Source: Agroathelia rolfsii (Eukaryota; Basidiomycota; Agaricomycetes; Amylocorticiales; Amylocorticiaceae). Taken from it: a DNA stretch of 64,000 nt. The translations under genes were made by a program, and so were the position numbers. Position 1 is the first letter of the stretch, and every line of letters starts with the position of its first letter. Below the pieces are notes generated by a model. The model was not told where the DNA came from. It ran no database searches and worked only from the letters and a program-made list of their open reading frames with translations. The stretch lies in the NCBI GenBank assembly GCA_018343915.1, contig JABRWF010000001.1, positions 3,410,001 to 3,474,000 of the forward strand, in the 5' to 3' direction. This document shows positions 46,899 to 58,538 of the stretch, piece by piece.

Positions 46899-47609
46899 TG
46901 GTCCCTATCGCGAGGATGAGCCTCTATTCCTCGGATGCTGCGATGCCGAGCCCAGCAGCGTGGCCCAGCCCTTTGTTCCAGTAGCCCCGCGTGCTCTATG
47001 GTAGTCGGATAGAATTCGATAGAAACCAATTAGCCTCCCCAAGCAGGCGATAGTATACATGTCGATCACATGTACTAGAGACCAATGGTCTACGAAAACT
47101 TGAGGGCACTGAGTTCTATCCTGTGGTGATGTTCAAACTCCACAACTAACTAGATAGAATAGCATAGAATAGGATCCTGCGGAAAGTCACTCAGTGATAC
47201 AGCCAAGCTCAGGCCCTGCTAAAGTGACATCACCTGGATTCCAAAAGAAGAAACTGCTTCTAAAAGAGGAAACCGGATGTGAATATCAAAACTTACTTTT
47301 GCGCAAGTATTTATTGATTCTCAATCAGCAGTAACATAGGAAAATAGGATTTGGCCTCTCATACGAATATGGGAATAGGTCAAAGTCCAGCGCCAGAGCG
47401 CTTAGGCCCTTGCCCTCGAGGGAATCGACTGTAGTACTTGAAGAAAAGCTGACATCTTATCAGTGCGATAACATCACATAAACCCAAACCGTACAGTCTT
47501 CCATAGGCAGGCTCCGATGTTCGTTGCCGCGGCGCTCACTTTAGTTGAATCGGCAATAATTCGGCATAAGCATCTCTTGCTACCAAACCATTTTTACACC
47601 TCACGGAGC

Positions 47610-48792
47610 ATGACGGCTACGCCTCTTCCTTCCGAAATCTGGCTAATCATACTACGCTGGGCAATGCAACCAATCAATGCCGACGTATACAGTACATCAT
47701 ATAAGCCCTTTCGGCGGCCTGCTCACCTTCTTTGGGGTCCTCGCGATTTGGATACTGGCATCGTAAAATTCAAACTTGACCTCATGAGTGTATGCCGGCT
47801 CTGGTATTCGTTCATGCAATCAATACCTGGATTTATTGTATGAGGATATTTACATGATACGGCGCGATCAAGTCGGAGCATTGAATGCAGGCTTGCTGAA
47901 ACCGATCGGACAGGGTAATGATGTAGGAAGAGGATCCCTTGTCCGTCGCCTACAAATTCCATATTCTATAACAGCTACGAAACCGCCTGAACCGCTTCAT
48001 TATCAAGATACATTTAAACTATGTCCCAATCTCGAGATCCTCTCTCGTACAACAATTGGGCCCAGCCCAGAAACGTTGTACTTCGACCTCGCCGGACCAG
48101 AGTGCCCGCCTTTGCATAGTCTGAGACGCATTGACTGGTGGGACTATGGCAGAGCAACGCGCTCGGGGGGCAATGCTCCCAACATCGAGTACCTCTCCTT
48201 AGGAGGCTCCTCCAGGACTGATCTTTTCACCAACATCACCCTCCTGGCCCTACGTACCTTGTGTATACACAAGATGACTACGGCTCTACTGCACTACCTG
48301 TGCTTGTGGAAACTGCCCAGCCTGTCTCATATTGTTGTTGTTTCCTTTGACCACAGGGGCCAGCTTTCATATCTATGGTCTCGGTTTGGTCCGCAATTGT
48401 CTACGGTAGAGTTTGGCTGTTGTATAAACTTGCTCATGAAGGATTATATCTCTCCTGTCCTTCGATCTTGCCGAGAGCTTAAGACACTCAATTATTATTT
48501 ATTTCTGACGTTGCCCCCCACTGACATCTATGCGCCCGTGAATGCGCCAGTATCTACTGTTGGATTGCACATACTGCCGTATCATTCGCAGGGAAGCTCA
48601 CGGCGATTCCAACAGCATATGAACTTTCTCGTGGGTCCTGCTCTTCCGCTCCTACGTGAAGTCGTATTCTACGGTCGGTGGGAGCCTGACATGCTGGAGC
48701 AGGTGGAAGCGTATCTGCCGAGGTTGCGCGATCGGGGCTGCGACGTGGTTTATGCAGATGGATTGCCCGCGGAACACATATTCATATCATAA
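47610..48792 (+). pseudogene. F-box-like LRR family protein, paralogue 2 (frameshifted)
   Basis: Starts MTATPLPSEIWLIILRWAM and follows paralogues 1 and 3 through CRLWYSFMQ. There 10 extra bases (47820-47829, tcaatacctg) sit before the codons for DLLYEDIY and shift the frame by one, so translation stops after six more residues. Downstream, the second frame keeps the whole family sequence to 48792 (RRLQIPYSI, ALRTLCIHKM, LSTVEFGCC, RGCDVVYADG). It also lacks about eight residues of the NSLYDVL segment. An intron from 47790 could bypass the break but would delete the conserved CRLW...MQ helix. A recent pseudogene or an assembly artefact are the options. Confidence 0.65.
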
Positions 48793-49490
48793 GTAAATGC
48801 ATGAAACAAGGTACGACTTGGGATTTAAAATGCTAGTACCTTTTTTAAGCTTTCCGCAGGGCTCCGAACCAAACCACATACATGCAATCACTTGCGGACA
48901 CTAATTATAAGAAAATTCGCTGAAATGGATCGATCGACAGTCGCTACTATAAATTCATTACAATAAAAAAGACATATTACTTGACTAAAATTGACTTTCG
49001 AGCTAGTGACTAAGGTCTTGATGATTTTGGCGGTTCTACTTCGACACCCTTAACTACGCTGGAAGGTGTAGAATGGGGAAATTGGTCAGGACAACCATGA
49101 CTGCCGTTATGCCGCTTGCAAGGTTGCAGCCCCAAAATCACTTCCACGGACGAGAATGTAATGAATCAGACGTTGGATTCGAACTTAAAAGCAAACTCGG
49201 AATCGTTTCGCGGCAAGAAAGATATCCGCTTGAGTCTCGACTATGCCATTACTACCGCAAAAGACTCCACATACTAACGCATGCATTCTTTTTATATTTC
49301 CCTTATTCCTTATTCCTTACATGTTCCGTTCAATGAGTATATAGACCCTTCGTGTATGTACAACAACTTGGAGTAGTACCTTTCCTCGAAATCGACATTC
49401 CTGCACCGCCACTCCTACTTATCGCTTACGGCCTCCTTTTCTACATTTCATCCTTCCCTATCACGTCTACCTTTTCTGCATCCCGTTATC
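48793..49490. other. Intergenic region
   Basis: About 700 bp between paralogues 2 and 3. No supported gene. A C/T-rich stretch precedes the ATG at 49491. Confidence 0.45.
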
Positions 49491-50699
49491 ATGCCTGCTC
49501 AACCTCTTCCTCCTGAGATCTGGCTAGACATACTGCGTTGGGCAACGCAACCCGACAAAGAAGACTTTTGTACATCGTACCAACCCTTTCAGCGACCCGC
49601 CCAACTGATTTTGGGCCTCCATGACTCGGATAGCGTCACGAAGTTCAAGCTTGTCCTAATGTGTGTCTGCCGGCTATGGTATTCACTTATGCAGGATACT
49701 CTATACGAAGATATTGGCATAGGAAGAGATCTTGTCAAAACACTCAACACGAGTCTTCTTAAGCCAACTGCACGGAACGATATAGACAGACGATCCCTTG
49801 TTCGCCGCCTCCGGATTTCATATTCGGCGACAGCTACAGACACGCCCGCGCCGTTGTTCTGCTTGGATACTATCAAGTTGTGTCCCAATCTTGAGGTTCT
49901 GTCTCGTCCAACATTCGGAGGACGCATAGACACACCGCGTTTTGAGTTCGATGCGCCGGAGTGCCCACGCTTGTATTCGCTGAAGCGCATTGATTGGTGG
50001 CATGATAACGAAGCATCACGCACAGGAGGAATAAACTCTCTCTACGATGTGCTGAACAGCGCTCCCAACGTCGAGTATCTCTCTCTGGGGGGCTTCCCTT
50101 GGCCCGGTTTTTCCCCTAACCGACAGGTATATATCACTCTCCCGGCTTTGCGCACTCTATGCGTGCACAAGATGAACATGCTTCTTCTACATCACCTATG
50201 CTTATGGGATTTACCCCAACTCTCTCACATCGTCATCGTTATCCCTTTCGGGGGCGGAGAAGTCCTTTCGAATTTGTGGAGTCGGTTCGGCTCTCAACTG
50301 ACCACGGTAGAGCTCGGCTGCAGCATGCGCTTTCTGATGGAGGACTACCTTTCCCTCATCCTACGCTCCTGCGCGAAGCTCGAGACTCTCAATTACTACA
50401 TGTATTTCACGCTACCCCCTATTGGCATGTGCCAACTCGCGGATACACCAGTGTCTACCGTAGGATTGCATGCGCAGGCGAATCTTTCACTTCCCCCGGA
50501 TAAAGCTTTACGGCTCATTCAGCGCCATTTGGACTTCCTTGTAGGTCCCGCATTTCCACGCCTACGTAGGGTGGTGCTCTACGGTCGGTGGGATGCTGCT
50601 TCATTGAAAGAGATGAAGATGTACCTTCCCAAGCTACGTAGTCGGGGCTGCGATGTAGTTGATGCGGATGGACTGCCAATGGAACTTGTAGATCTTTAA
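49491..50699 (+). CDS. F-box-like LRR family protein, paralogue 3
   Basis: Intact single exon of 402 residues. It opens MPAQPLPPEIWLDILRWAT (F-box-like), followed by VCRLWYSLMQDTLYEDI and the same LRR-like order as paralogue 1: CPNLEVLSRP, LKRIDWWHD, INSLYDVLNSAPNVEYLSLGG, LPALRTLCVHKM, LTTVELGCSM and AKLETLNYY. The tail reads RGCDVVDADGLP. Closer to paralogue 2 than to paralogue 1 in several segments. Presumed SCF adaptor. Confidence 0.77.
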   Translation: MPAQPLPPEIWLDILRWATQPDKEDFCTSYQPFQRPAQLILGLHDSDSVTKFKLVLMCVCRLWYSLMQDTLYEDIGIGRDLVKTLNTSLLKPTARNDIDRRSLVRRLRISYSATATDTPAPLFCLDTIKLCPNLEVLSRPTFGGRIDTPRFEFDAPECPRLYSLKRIDWWHDNEASRTGGINSLYDVLNSAPNVEYLSLGGFPWPGFSPNRQVYITLPALRTLCVHKMNMLLLHHLCLWDLPQLSHIVIVIPFGGGEVLSNLWSRFGSQLTTVELGCSMRFLMEDYLSLILRSCAKLETLNYYMYFTLPPIGMCQLADTPVSTVGLHAQANLSLPPDKALRLIQRHLDFLVGPAFPRLRRVVLYGRWDAASLKEMKMYLPKLRSRGCDVVDADGLPMELVDL

Positions 50700-52946
50700 T
50701 CTAGAAACGCGTTAGATCATAGATCGTAAATTACACAAAGATAACAATTTCTTTCATATGATACTAGCATACACATACAACTTGGTCTCGGATACGCATA
50801 TGATTGTTAGCCTATATGTACATGTAATTGCTGTTAATTTTCATGAAATTTTCTGATCTAAAATAATCGCAGGAGAGTACTAGATGGCCTATAATAGGCC
50901 CGTCAAAAACATGTACAGTATAGGTAAAACAACAGGAGTGACCATAATCAAGGTACGATTTTCACAACAGCCGCATAATGGTGTTTACGGAGGATTCTGG
51001 TGACATGTTAGTCAAGCGCAGTTGGGTTGATAATCCCAAGCGTCCAAGAATGTGTGGAGACGGCGAAAATCAGACTTTCTAATACCTAGTTTCATATCAT
51101 TTATGGATAGCCTTCGTGGAAGGCCGGATTAGTACCGTCCATGTGCTCATTAACTACCATCGTTCGGGCGAATACAAACCACAGGATGATCCAGGGTAAA
51201 GCTCCGAGTGCATCTCCGTAACTTCATGAAGGTTTAGGCCAGTGCAAGGTCCATTTTATTTTTTGTTCACACCTCTTGGAGCCAGGGCATTTGTTCTTTA
51301 CCAGTGGGTCAAATAAGTCCAATGATCCCACCGAAGGCACGAGCATAAATATTTTTCCAGCGTTCGGCGAAATCAAGCGATAGTTCTTTGGAACATGCTG
51401 TGTGGTCTAGATGCGGTACTGGATGAAAGCGCTCCGCGCTTTCACCGATCGTGGCCGGGCTTGTAAGCCTGAGGGGAAATAGAGGTGAGCAGCAAAACTC
51501 TTGAATTAAGAGCATCGACGCAGAGAGCGAGCCTCGTTTCCCTAAATAGTAGGAGATGTGAACTTATCTTATTATGTGAGTGTGTTTTGGTTCCTAGTTT
51601 ATTGCGCATTTTAGTGCACTGCTGGTAATAGTCGCTGCCATATAGGCAAATAGCCATCGCCGTGTAGGCGTGATGCCGATAATAGCAGTTGCCGCATAGG
51701 CAAAAAAAAATAGCAAATAGCCATCACTGCGTAGGCGTGATGCCGGTAATAGCCATTGCCATGTAGGCGTGCCGGTAATGTCCATTGCCGTATAGGCAAA
51801 TATAGCAAGTAGCCATCGCCATATTGGCGGGATGCAGGAAATTAGCTTGAGATATTGATTATTGGGGTCCTTGTTGGAAACAGGAGGAACCGAAGGCAGA
51901 AAGGAGCAAGCTGAGCGGACGAATATGGTGGCAGGTGGAGCAAGAGATGAGTCACTCCAGCGCACATCTGCCCCCACCGCACAGTCCAGAGACACCGCCT
52001 AATGCCGGCGTTCCTTAGCAGAAAGCCCTTAAATGGACTGAAGGCAAGCTGCTTCAGGTTGGAAAAGGATAGTAATGTTAATGTTTCAAAAAGCTCTTCC
52101 GTTGGATCAGAGCAAGTCGAATTCTTCATCCAAGTGTGGAAAGGGTGTAAACGCGTGAACTTTTGCAATCTCCTAAAGACCTAATTCCAAATTTTTATGC
52201 ACACATACATCGACTGAAATACCTGTTATAATGCATGACAACCGATTGATAAGCCTTTTGAGGCTTAGAATGATATCATTTAGGATATGTGGCATAGCAC
52301 CGTCATTGTGCAGACTAATTGAGACACTAAGACATTCTGTTGATTGTGTAGCGGAATCAAGAATGCTGGTTATATATGGCTGGATAGCAAGCGCGATGAC
52401 ACTGAGAGACCCGAAGCGGTTATTCAAGGAAAACTGTGAAAGAAGATCGTTCGTCAAAGTCGCCGTAAATTAGTTTAATAGCATTCAATAAACACAAATT
52501 TTCAATGTAAGGAGAGCTTTCCAGTAATCCGGAGATAAGGGATGGTGGAGTACTTTCAAGTTTGATGCCGAGAACTCGAGTGAGTTCGAAAGCTCCGCAT
52601 CATCCTAGAGAAGCACACAGCTGAGAAGGCTTTGTGACCGGTAACAGGTATGTGTAGGTATGTAGTGATATGTCTGCCCCAGAGAGCTGAGCATCGCTAT
52701 TGACTGCAGAAGCACATGCGCCTGATTCACGAGAGAATATATCTCGTTCTTCCAGGCAAGTTATATAGATGGCTATGGCCTTCACCCAATGAATTTCCCC
52801 TAAGATAAGCCCCATAGTACGCTTCGTCGAGGTCAGGGTTGCCTTATTTTTGCATTGATATCATATCAAAGGGAAAACCTTTGGATATTTCGATGAAAGC
52901 AATGGTCAGCTTCAGGTTTTTGGGGGGACATGATATAATTTGTCTA
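50700..52946. other. Long non-coding stretch
   Basis: About 2.2 kb with no recognisable gene. Short minus-strand frames at 51309-52168 follow the repetitive DNA at 51637-51828. Frames at 52173-52815 could be decayed sequence of the minus-strand F-box fragment but show no motif. Confidence 0.4.
51637..51828. repeat. Hairpin minisatellite: seven GCC-N5-GGC units
   Basis: Seven 11-bp near-palindromes of the form GCC(A/G)(T/C)(A/G)TAGGC start at 51637, 51659, 51691, 51726 (variant ACTGCGTAGGC), 51758, 51787 and 51818 (GCCATATTGGC). Between them recur ATAGCCAT and GTGATGCCGGTAATAG. Spacing varies from 22 to 35 bp. Confidence 0.8.
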
Positions 52947-53201
52947 TATAACAGGCGTTTGTAGCGTTAACTTACGCCATTGAGAACAGACATGAGATAC
53001 ATGGATCCAACGTAATGAATGCACTTTATCGTCTTGAATGCATTCGCTATCTGCGAAGCATTCATATACACATGAGCAAACAAACAAAAGCCATATGAAG
53101 ATACGGGACAACAATTCGGGAGGTAATCTGTGCATAGGATGGTTCATCGCAGTCGAAAGTGCATCCCAATGAGCACTCAAAGTCTCGGTCAGGCTAGACA
53201 T
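52947..53201 (-). pseudogene. F-box fragment
   Basis: Minus-strand frame with MHRLPPELLSRIFIWLL and, further on, RWIHVSHVCSQWRKLTLQTP. These are the two halves of the F-box-like domain common in agaricomycete proteins. It stops at 52947, and no convincing LRR region follows on this strand. A short intron (GTTTGT...CGCAG) may lie between the halves. Probably a truncated relic, or the first exon of a gene I could not follow. Confidence 0.45.
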
Positions 53202-53488
53202 CCGAAAGCATGAAAGGAACTTGTTATTTCGGAGTTTGACCATGAGTCAATTTGACCTCACACACCTAACAGTCAACAAAGAATCAGGACTTCCATCTCT
53301 AATAACCATGCTTATGTACCTCGACCTCTGATGTAAAATTAATCCACTGGAACTATAGCCAAAATTATACCAATAGCACTTACCGATAGGTCGCCAGCGC
53401 TTGCGTCATCCCAGATTTTCCTAAACCACTCGTTTACGTAGGCCGCATTCTTGAACCAGGTTCTTACACCAGCTCCTTGACTTTCAAT

Positions 53489-55082
53489 ATGGGGAGGCTT
53501 GAAGATCTGCCACTTGAGCTCTATGAAGCTATCATCGCCCAGACTGACACTTCAGATCACTCAAATACTATATGGGCTCTTAGTAATGCGATACCCCGCT
53601 CACCAGTGCCTACAAACGCAATCTATACTCACGTCCGCCTCACTCACGCATCACAAATTGTCAAACTGACCTTGCACCTGCGAAAATCACCGGAAATCAC
53701 TACGAGAATCAAGACTTTCGCCATGGAGGCATGGGTTGTTGATGCGGACGTTGCGATCAACTTGATTCGAATGCTCCCTACACTAAAATCTTTAACCATC
53801 TTTGTGGGAACCAATTTTGCTCCTGAACATATGTCAGACTTGTTCAATAAGCCGATGATGGCGTTGAAAAACCTCAATATACGTTTTAGGCCCTAGTAAG
53901 CGACTATTTCCTGACTGCGTGTTAGTCAATCTAATCCCTGATCTCAGTGTTCAAAGGGCGTCTTATTACCATTTCCTCAAGGTCTGATTATTCACTCTAG
54001 ACCCTCAACCCGTACTCAAACACCTCACTAAGGGGGCCTACTTCGATTCAATGTTAACTGCTATCTCGAAGTGGCCGACCAGCGAAAATCGCACCATCTC
54101 CTTGATACAGGATTCACTTGATCCTGATGCGGCCAAGGAGAATATGTTTGCCCAGCCCATCGTTTTCTTCCATCTCGACCCTTTCGTAGCCCTTGTTCGT
54201 TCCCCCTACTTTCAAAACATCAAGTTCCTTCGATTACGACTACCTACACGTCAAATTGTCCCTCACATATCTGTGCCTGGTGCATTACCGTCGCTCGAAT
54301 TCCTCGATCTGTCAACATGTAGTGTCTTTGAGAAAGGCGTAAGCCCTCTACTCGAACGTCTGGTTAAACTGCGCCATCTAGTCCTCGATGGATGTGGCAT
54401 CGTTCGCAGCGAGCAGAATGAAGCGGACTGGGAAGCACTCGGAGTGACATGTGCGACTGCTGGTGTTCAAAGGGCTAGGGAACGCGAAAAGAAGCTGCGT
54501 ATATGGATGGAAGAAAACTACACTCAACTAACGTTGGTCAACTCGGACGAGGAGGGTGAAGATGAGTTGGACGAGCTCGAAGCGATGGAAGAGGAAAAGA
54601 AGAAAAAGAAGAGACCAGGAAGGAGTGGAGTTGGTACATCCACAGTTTCGATTCGAAAGCATACCCAAGGTTCAAATAGACCGAGGTTACCAAGAATCCG
54701 GATCCTTCCCATAGCGCCTTCACTGAAATCGTTGACGACCACAGCTCACAATGCCGCTCCATTCAATCGATATCCAGCCTTTGAACTTGCATTCCAGAAG
54801 GGCTATCAGCAAGGAATACATATGCAGAACGAGATACGCTCCAGGACGCGTATATCCTATAGAAGCGGAGTGCGTGTTTTGCGGTTTGAAGATGACTATC
54901 AAAGCGAATTCGAGGAGGGGTTTGCTGGATTGGAAGATATCAAACCCGATTTCTCAGACTGGTATCCAGACGCCTCCATTCCAGTATTGTGTCTTGCAGG
55001 GGGAGGGAAAGACTCGCCAGTGAAACATGCTAATGGCTGCGCTCACCAGGAAGCATGGCGCTTATGGGAGGACCAGATTTAA
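53489..55082 (+). CDS. F-box-like protein with acidic and basic linker
   Basis: Three exons. MGRLEDLPLELYEAIIAQTD is a short F-box-like opening. LRR-like words follow (TLKSLTIFVG, IKFLRLRLP, LPSLEFLDLSTCSVFEKG, LRHLVLDGCG). Splicing joins RFRP-Y to VQRASYYHFLK and then GAYFDSML. After the LRR region comes an acidic run (EEGEDELDELEAMEEE), a Lys-rich run and a conserved-looking C-terminal part (FELAFQKGYQQG, FEDDYQSEFEEGF). It differs clearly from paralogues 1-3. Likely an SCF adaptor or a related leucine-rich scaffold. Confidence 0.7.
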
Positions 55083-55327
55083 TGTATAATACCACATTTT
55101 ATAGTCTACCGTGCACACATTAATCTATAGACGCCTGGATGTACTTGAATGAAATGTAATAATTTGCCCGTCCGTATCAAATGATTGTGTAGATGTGACG
55201 TAATGGAAATGGACTCGGAATTGTCATATAGACGGAGTGGTGCACATGCAACACACTGATATAAAACCTCATCGTACTGACTTAACTCGTCGAGAGACCT
55301 ACTACTACTTCGATTGCTGTCTATGAA

Positions 55328-57092
55328 ATGTCTTCCGAGCAACCTCCAGCAAATGCGTTCGCTCGCCTGATCAGATCGATGAGCGTCAGGAAAGCACCTC
55401 CGGCCACTGCTTCACCTTCGCAAGCCGTAGCTAACGGGGAGATAACTGCACCTGGAACAACTGTTGTTGAACAAGACAATCCACCGCCTGCCAATGCAGA
55501 GGCAATACAATCAGTTAGTACTACCGGTAGTCGACCACCGTCTCCTCCGCCCACCGCGTTCCAAAAATTCGTGAATCTGGTTAGTGGTCGCCCCTCCGGA
55601 CAGTCATCTGAGGGAACAGAGTTTCCGCCTAGAGAATGGTTTGACTCGGAGAGACCACGGTCGCCGCCCACCGACCCTGTGGCTGACAATGCACCGTCCG
55701 GTCCTCTTCTGTCATCTGCACCAGGACGAAATACCCCAGGACCCAATGGTATTCTTTCAGCGGACACTAACTTGAACTCAAGGCGTCCCATGTATGAGCG
55801 CGCAAGCTCTTCAACGGCCCGTGATGCTGCAGAGGCGGAGCCCATGACACTTGCACAAAAGATCACGGCACTTATGTCTACCATGTCGCCTTCCGAGGCA
55901 GCTTTAACAACAACGCCCCCACTCCAGTCATCAGCCCAGGGATCTCATGAGCCCCCTTCACCCGATACACCTCTTGCAGATTCTAGACTGGCTGCATTAT
56001 TGTCATCCGCGACCGTCATGAATGGATCCTCCTCAGGAGATCGAAAATCTGTATGGGATATCTTGGATCGGATGCGGTCGCCTAGTAGTAGTAACGATAA
56101 AGGTAAACAGCCGGATCTCTCTGGTCCCGGTTCTCCGCCAGCAGTGGAATCTGCAGACGAAAGCATCATGATGTATTCACCCCTCCTGCCTAATGCTGAC
56201 TCGCGGATTCAACTCGCGGAAATTGAGACTGTGTTCGATAACCGTGAACACTTCGCCGGGACCCCGCCGCCGGGGACTATTAATCACGAAGACATCCCGG
56301 AGGATTTGGATGCCCATGGCCACCAAGAGATTTCGTTAACGGGCGAGACTTCTGATGCTGCTCAGTCCGAAACTCCAAAGTGGCAAGCCACATGGAGTAA
56401 AATCAAGGATACAGCCCAGGAAAAGATTGTCGCGCCTATCATGGAACGTCAACATACCAGAGAGATATGGGTGCCATCCGCAACTGAAATATCCTTCCAA
56501 TCGACTTGGTGGGGTTATCGATTGTAAGGCTATGTTATCTTGGATACTAGTTTACGTTTCACTAACGAGGCCGGCCTTCAGATATCTACCCCCTCCAGTT
56601 CTTGATATCCTTAGCAACAAACAGCTCAAGGCGACACAACGTGCAACCATGATCACGACGAGTCTTAAATGGTTCATAGATCGTCTCCCGGTCAATGTTT
56701 TACCTGCGCAGTTTCGCGCGCCTGCATCGATGATTAAACGATTGTCGCCCTATCTTGGATATATTGGCACCTTCATATCTTGGAGCTGGGGAGCCATCCG
56801 ATCTTTCGATAAAGGTTTGTTTCTTCTGTATTGCATCTGTATCTTTGTGTTTTGGACTCATTCCAATATAGGACATGGTGTCATTCTAACGGCCACATGG
56901 CTCTTGCCGGTCGCTCTTGTTCCAAGCTCATGGGATATCACCGAAATTCCCGTTAGGAATGTTTCATCGCCTGCTACACAAACAGCCGGGCCATCATCTC
57001 GAGATGTCCCACCTCCACCTCCACCACCTCCAGAAGCTGCTGATCGAGGGAACGGAAAAGGGAAGAAACCAGCCTCAAATGCCATGCTCTAA
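55328..57092 (+). CDS. Unknown protein with disordered N-terminus and membrane-like C-terminal region
   Basis: Not recognised. Three exons. The first 400 residues are Ser/Pro/Ala-rich and disordered, with short conserved-looking helices (FARLIRSMSVRK, FQKFVNLVSG, LAQKITALM, SVWDILDRM). The second part (STWWGYRLYLPPPVLDILSN, PYLGYIGTFISWSWGAIRSF, GVILTATWLLPVALVP) has two or three hydrophobic segments, suggesting a membrane protein. The tail is Pro-rich with an eight-proline run and ends in KKPASNAML. Introns near 56524-56579 and 56816-56872 join in frame. Confidence 0.6.
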
Positions 57093-57282
57093 TATATCTG
57101 TACGCCTATTCAGATTGATCTACGACTATGGTGAGAGCTCCAATAACTTTGGATGCGTGTATGCAGGTACTCAGGTATTCATCTATTCTAGTTGAATACA
57201 TTATCTTTTCAGACCTTCATACCCACATGTAATCTATTTACGCTGTGAATGCACATGAGCATACCTGTGACAAATGGCTACG

Positions 57283-57976
57283 TTAGACAAAGAATGTAGA
57301 TAGCCATTTTGCCTCAGCCTCCATTTCTTCCATGCTCCTCGGCTTTCTATCCTCTTCTGCGTCTACACCAACCGACCTAGATGGTTTCTGAAGGTTCGGG
57401 TGAAGCTGAGGAAGCATTTTCTCGTAGTTCTCCAAAGCAGGGTACACGTCATCATTGCGTCCTGATGGTGGTGAGAATATGTCCCCAGAAGATTTCCTGG
57501 GTAAGATGTGGAAGTGCACGTGTGGGATAGTTTGGCCTGCTGCTTTGCCATCCTAACATACCATATGTCGCTTTGTTAATGCTGTGAATCCCAAATAAGT
57601 TTAATAGCGCTGAGTACCTGGCATGCGATTGTGAGAGCATCAGCATTGTACTCCTGCTGGATGATATTGCCAACTCGCTGTACGGATAACATCAAGTCCG
57701 AGATTTCCGAGAGCGTCAAGTCAGCGACCCGCATAGCTGGTCGTACTGGAGCAACCAAGACGTCTAGATCAATCAAACAACAGAATAGTCTCGTAAGATA
57801 CTTGATGATGATATTGATGCCTCCATATTCAGGAGCATTACTCGAGTTGGCATGTTGCACGTACGGCCCGGTACCAGTGGTTTCAAATTGACGATAGCAT
57901 AGGAAAGAGCCGAGACGGACTTGTAGAAGACTTGTCTTGTTACTTCGATGCTCGAGAAAAGGATGGGGCTGGCCAT
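57283..57976 (-). CDS. HNT2: HIT-family hydrolase (Fhit/Hnt2-like, Ap3A hydrolase)
   Basis: Minus-strand gene from MASPILFSSIEVTRQVFYKS, through LKPLVPGHVLVAPVRPAMRV and DLTLSEISDLMLSVQRVG, to the histidine triad in GQTIPHVHFHILPRK (H-x-H-x-H). The C-terminal tail has YPALENYEKMLPQL. This is the Fhit branch of the HIT superfamily, which splits diadenosine tri- and tetraphosphates. About 190 residues in four exons. A 13-residue longer start at 58015 is possible but less likely because the N-terminus of the family is short. Confidence 0.9.
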
Positions 57977-58538
57977 GCTTATCCAGTGTTGTTGGTTATT
58001 AATCAAGCTGCGCAATGATTAGCGCGTTAGAAATCGACTCGGACGTATGACTCGGCCAATTAACATCACTACAGGCCGTCTCAATGGTTATCATCTAATT
58101 TTTGCTTGCGCACCGCCTCGGCCCACACATGGCCTTCCATTTGAATCAAGGGTATCACCAAACAGTTATGAAGATCTATGGATTCACAGATCAATTCGCC
58201 CTTGTAATTATCCAAACTGATTCACAGGAGGCGTCTAATTAAATCATTCATGAATCAACGAAACAATCCGAATGTAGCCAACTCGGACTTGAAGGTTGCT
58301 GACCACATGTACTACCAGTAAATTCATGACAAAATCACCATTTAGAACCTTTCAGCACAGTGGGGTATTGCACTGACGGCGCACCGTCAACGGTGAATGG
58401 GTACTGGACATGGTTATACTATCTAACCACGTGCGATGCCGGACTCGGACCAGTCCGGGATATGGCAAGTTCGGTTGCAGCATATAAGAAGACCAGATTT
58501 CGTGTCTTTCCAATCCAGAGAACAACTGCATCTATATC

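Larger units (their letters stand above)
45649..47334. mobile_element. Inverted-repeat element (non-autonomous DNA transposon candidate), 1.69 kb
   Basis: The ends are long imperfect inverted repeats. The left arm 45649-45784 starts TTACTGCCGATTGAGAAT. The right arm 47195-47334, read in reverse, starts TTACTGCTGATTGAGAAT. The two stay aligned for about 135 bp, sharing TTTCCTCTTTTAGAAGCAG and CCAGGTGATGTCACTTT. No transposase-like frame lies inside. A smaller inverted-repeat element is nested at 46335-46849. No target-site duplication is obvious. It separates two tandem F-box paralogues. Confidence 0.75.

Noticed and set aside
46667..47029. 120-codon minus-strand frame inside the inverted-repeat element, considered as transposase remnant
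   Set aside because: Passes through the poly-C tract and the inner element border, has no catalytic motif, and is low in complexity.
47788..47850. Intron explaining the frameshift in F-box paralogue 2
   Set aside because: A GT-AG pair does keep the frame, but it would remove the conserved CRLW...MQ helix found in both other paralogues; a 10-base insertion explains the data more simply.
51594..51995. Minus-strand frames of 133 and 65 codons over the hairpin array
   Set aside because: Their Trp/Leu-rich peptides simply translate the repeated DNA; no start context or domain.
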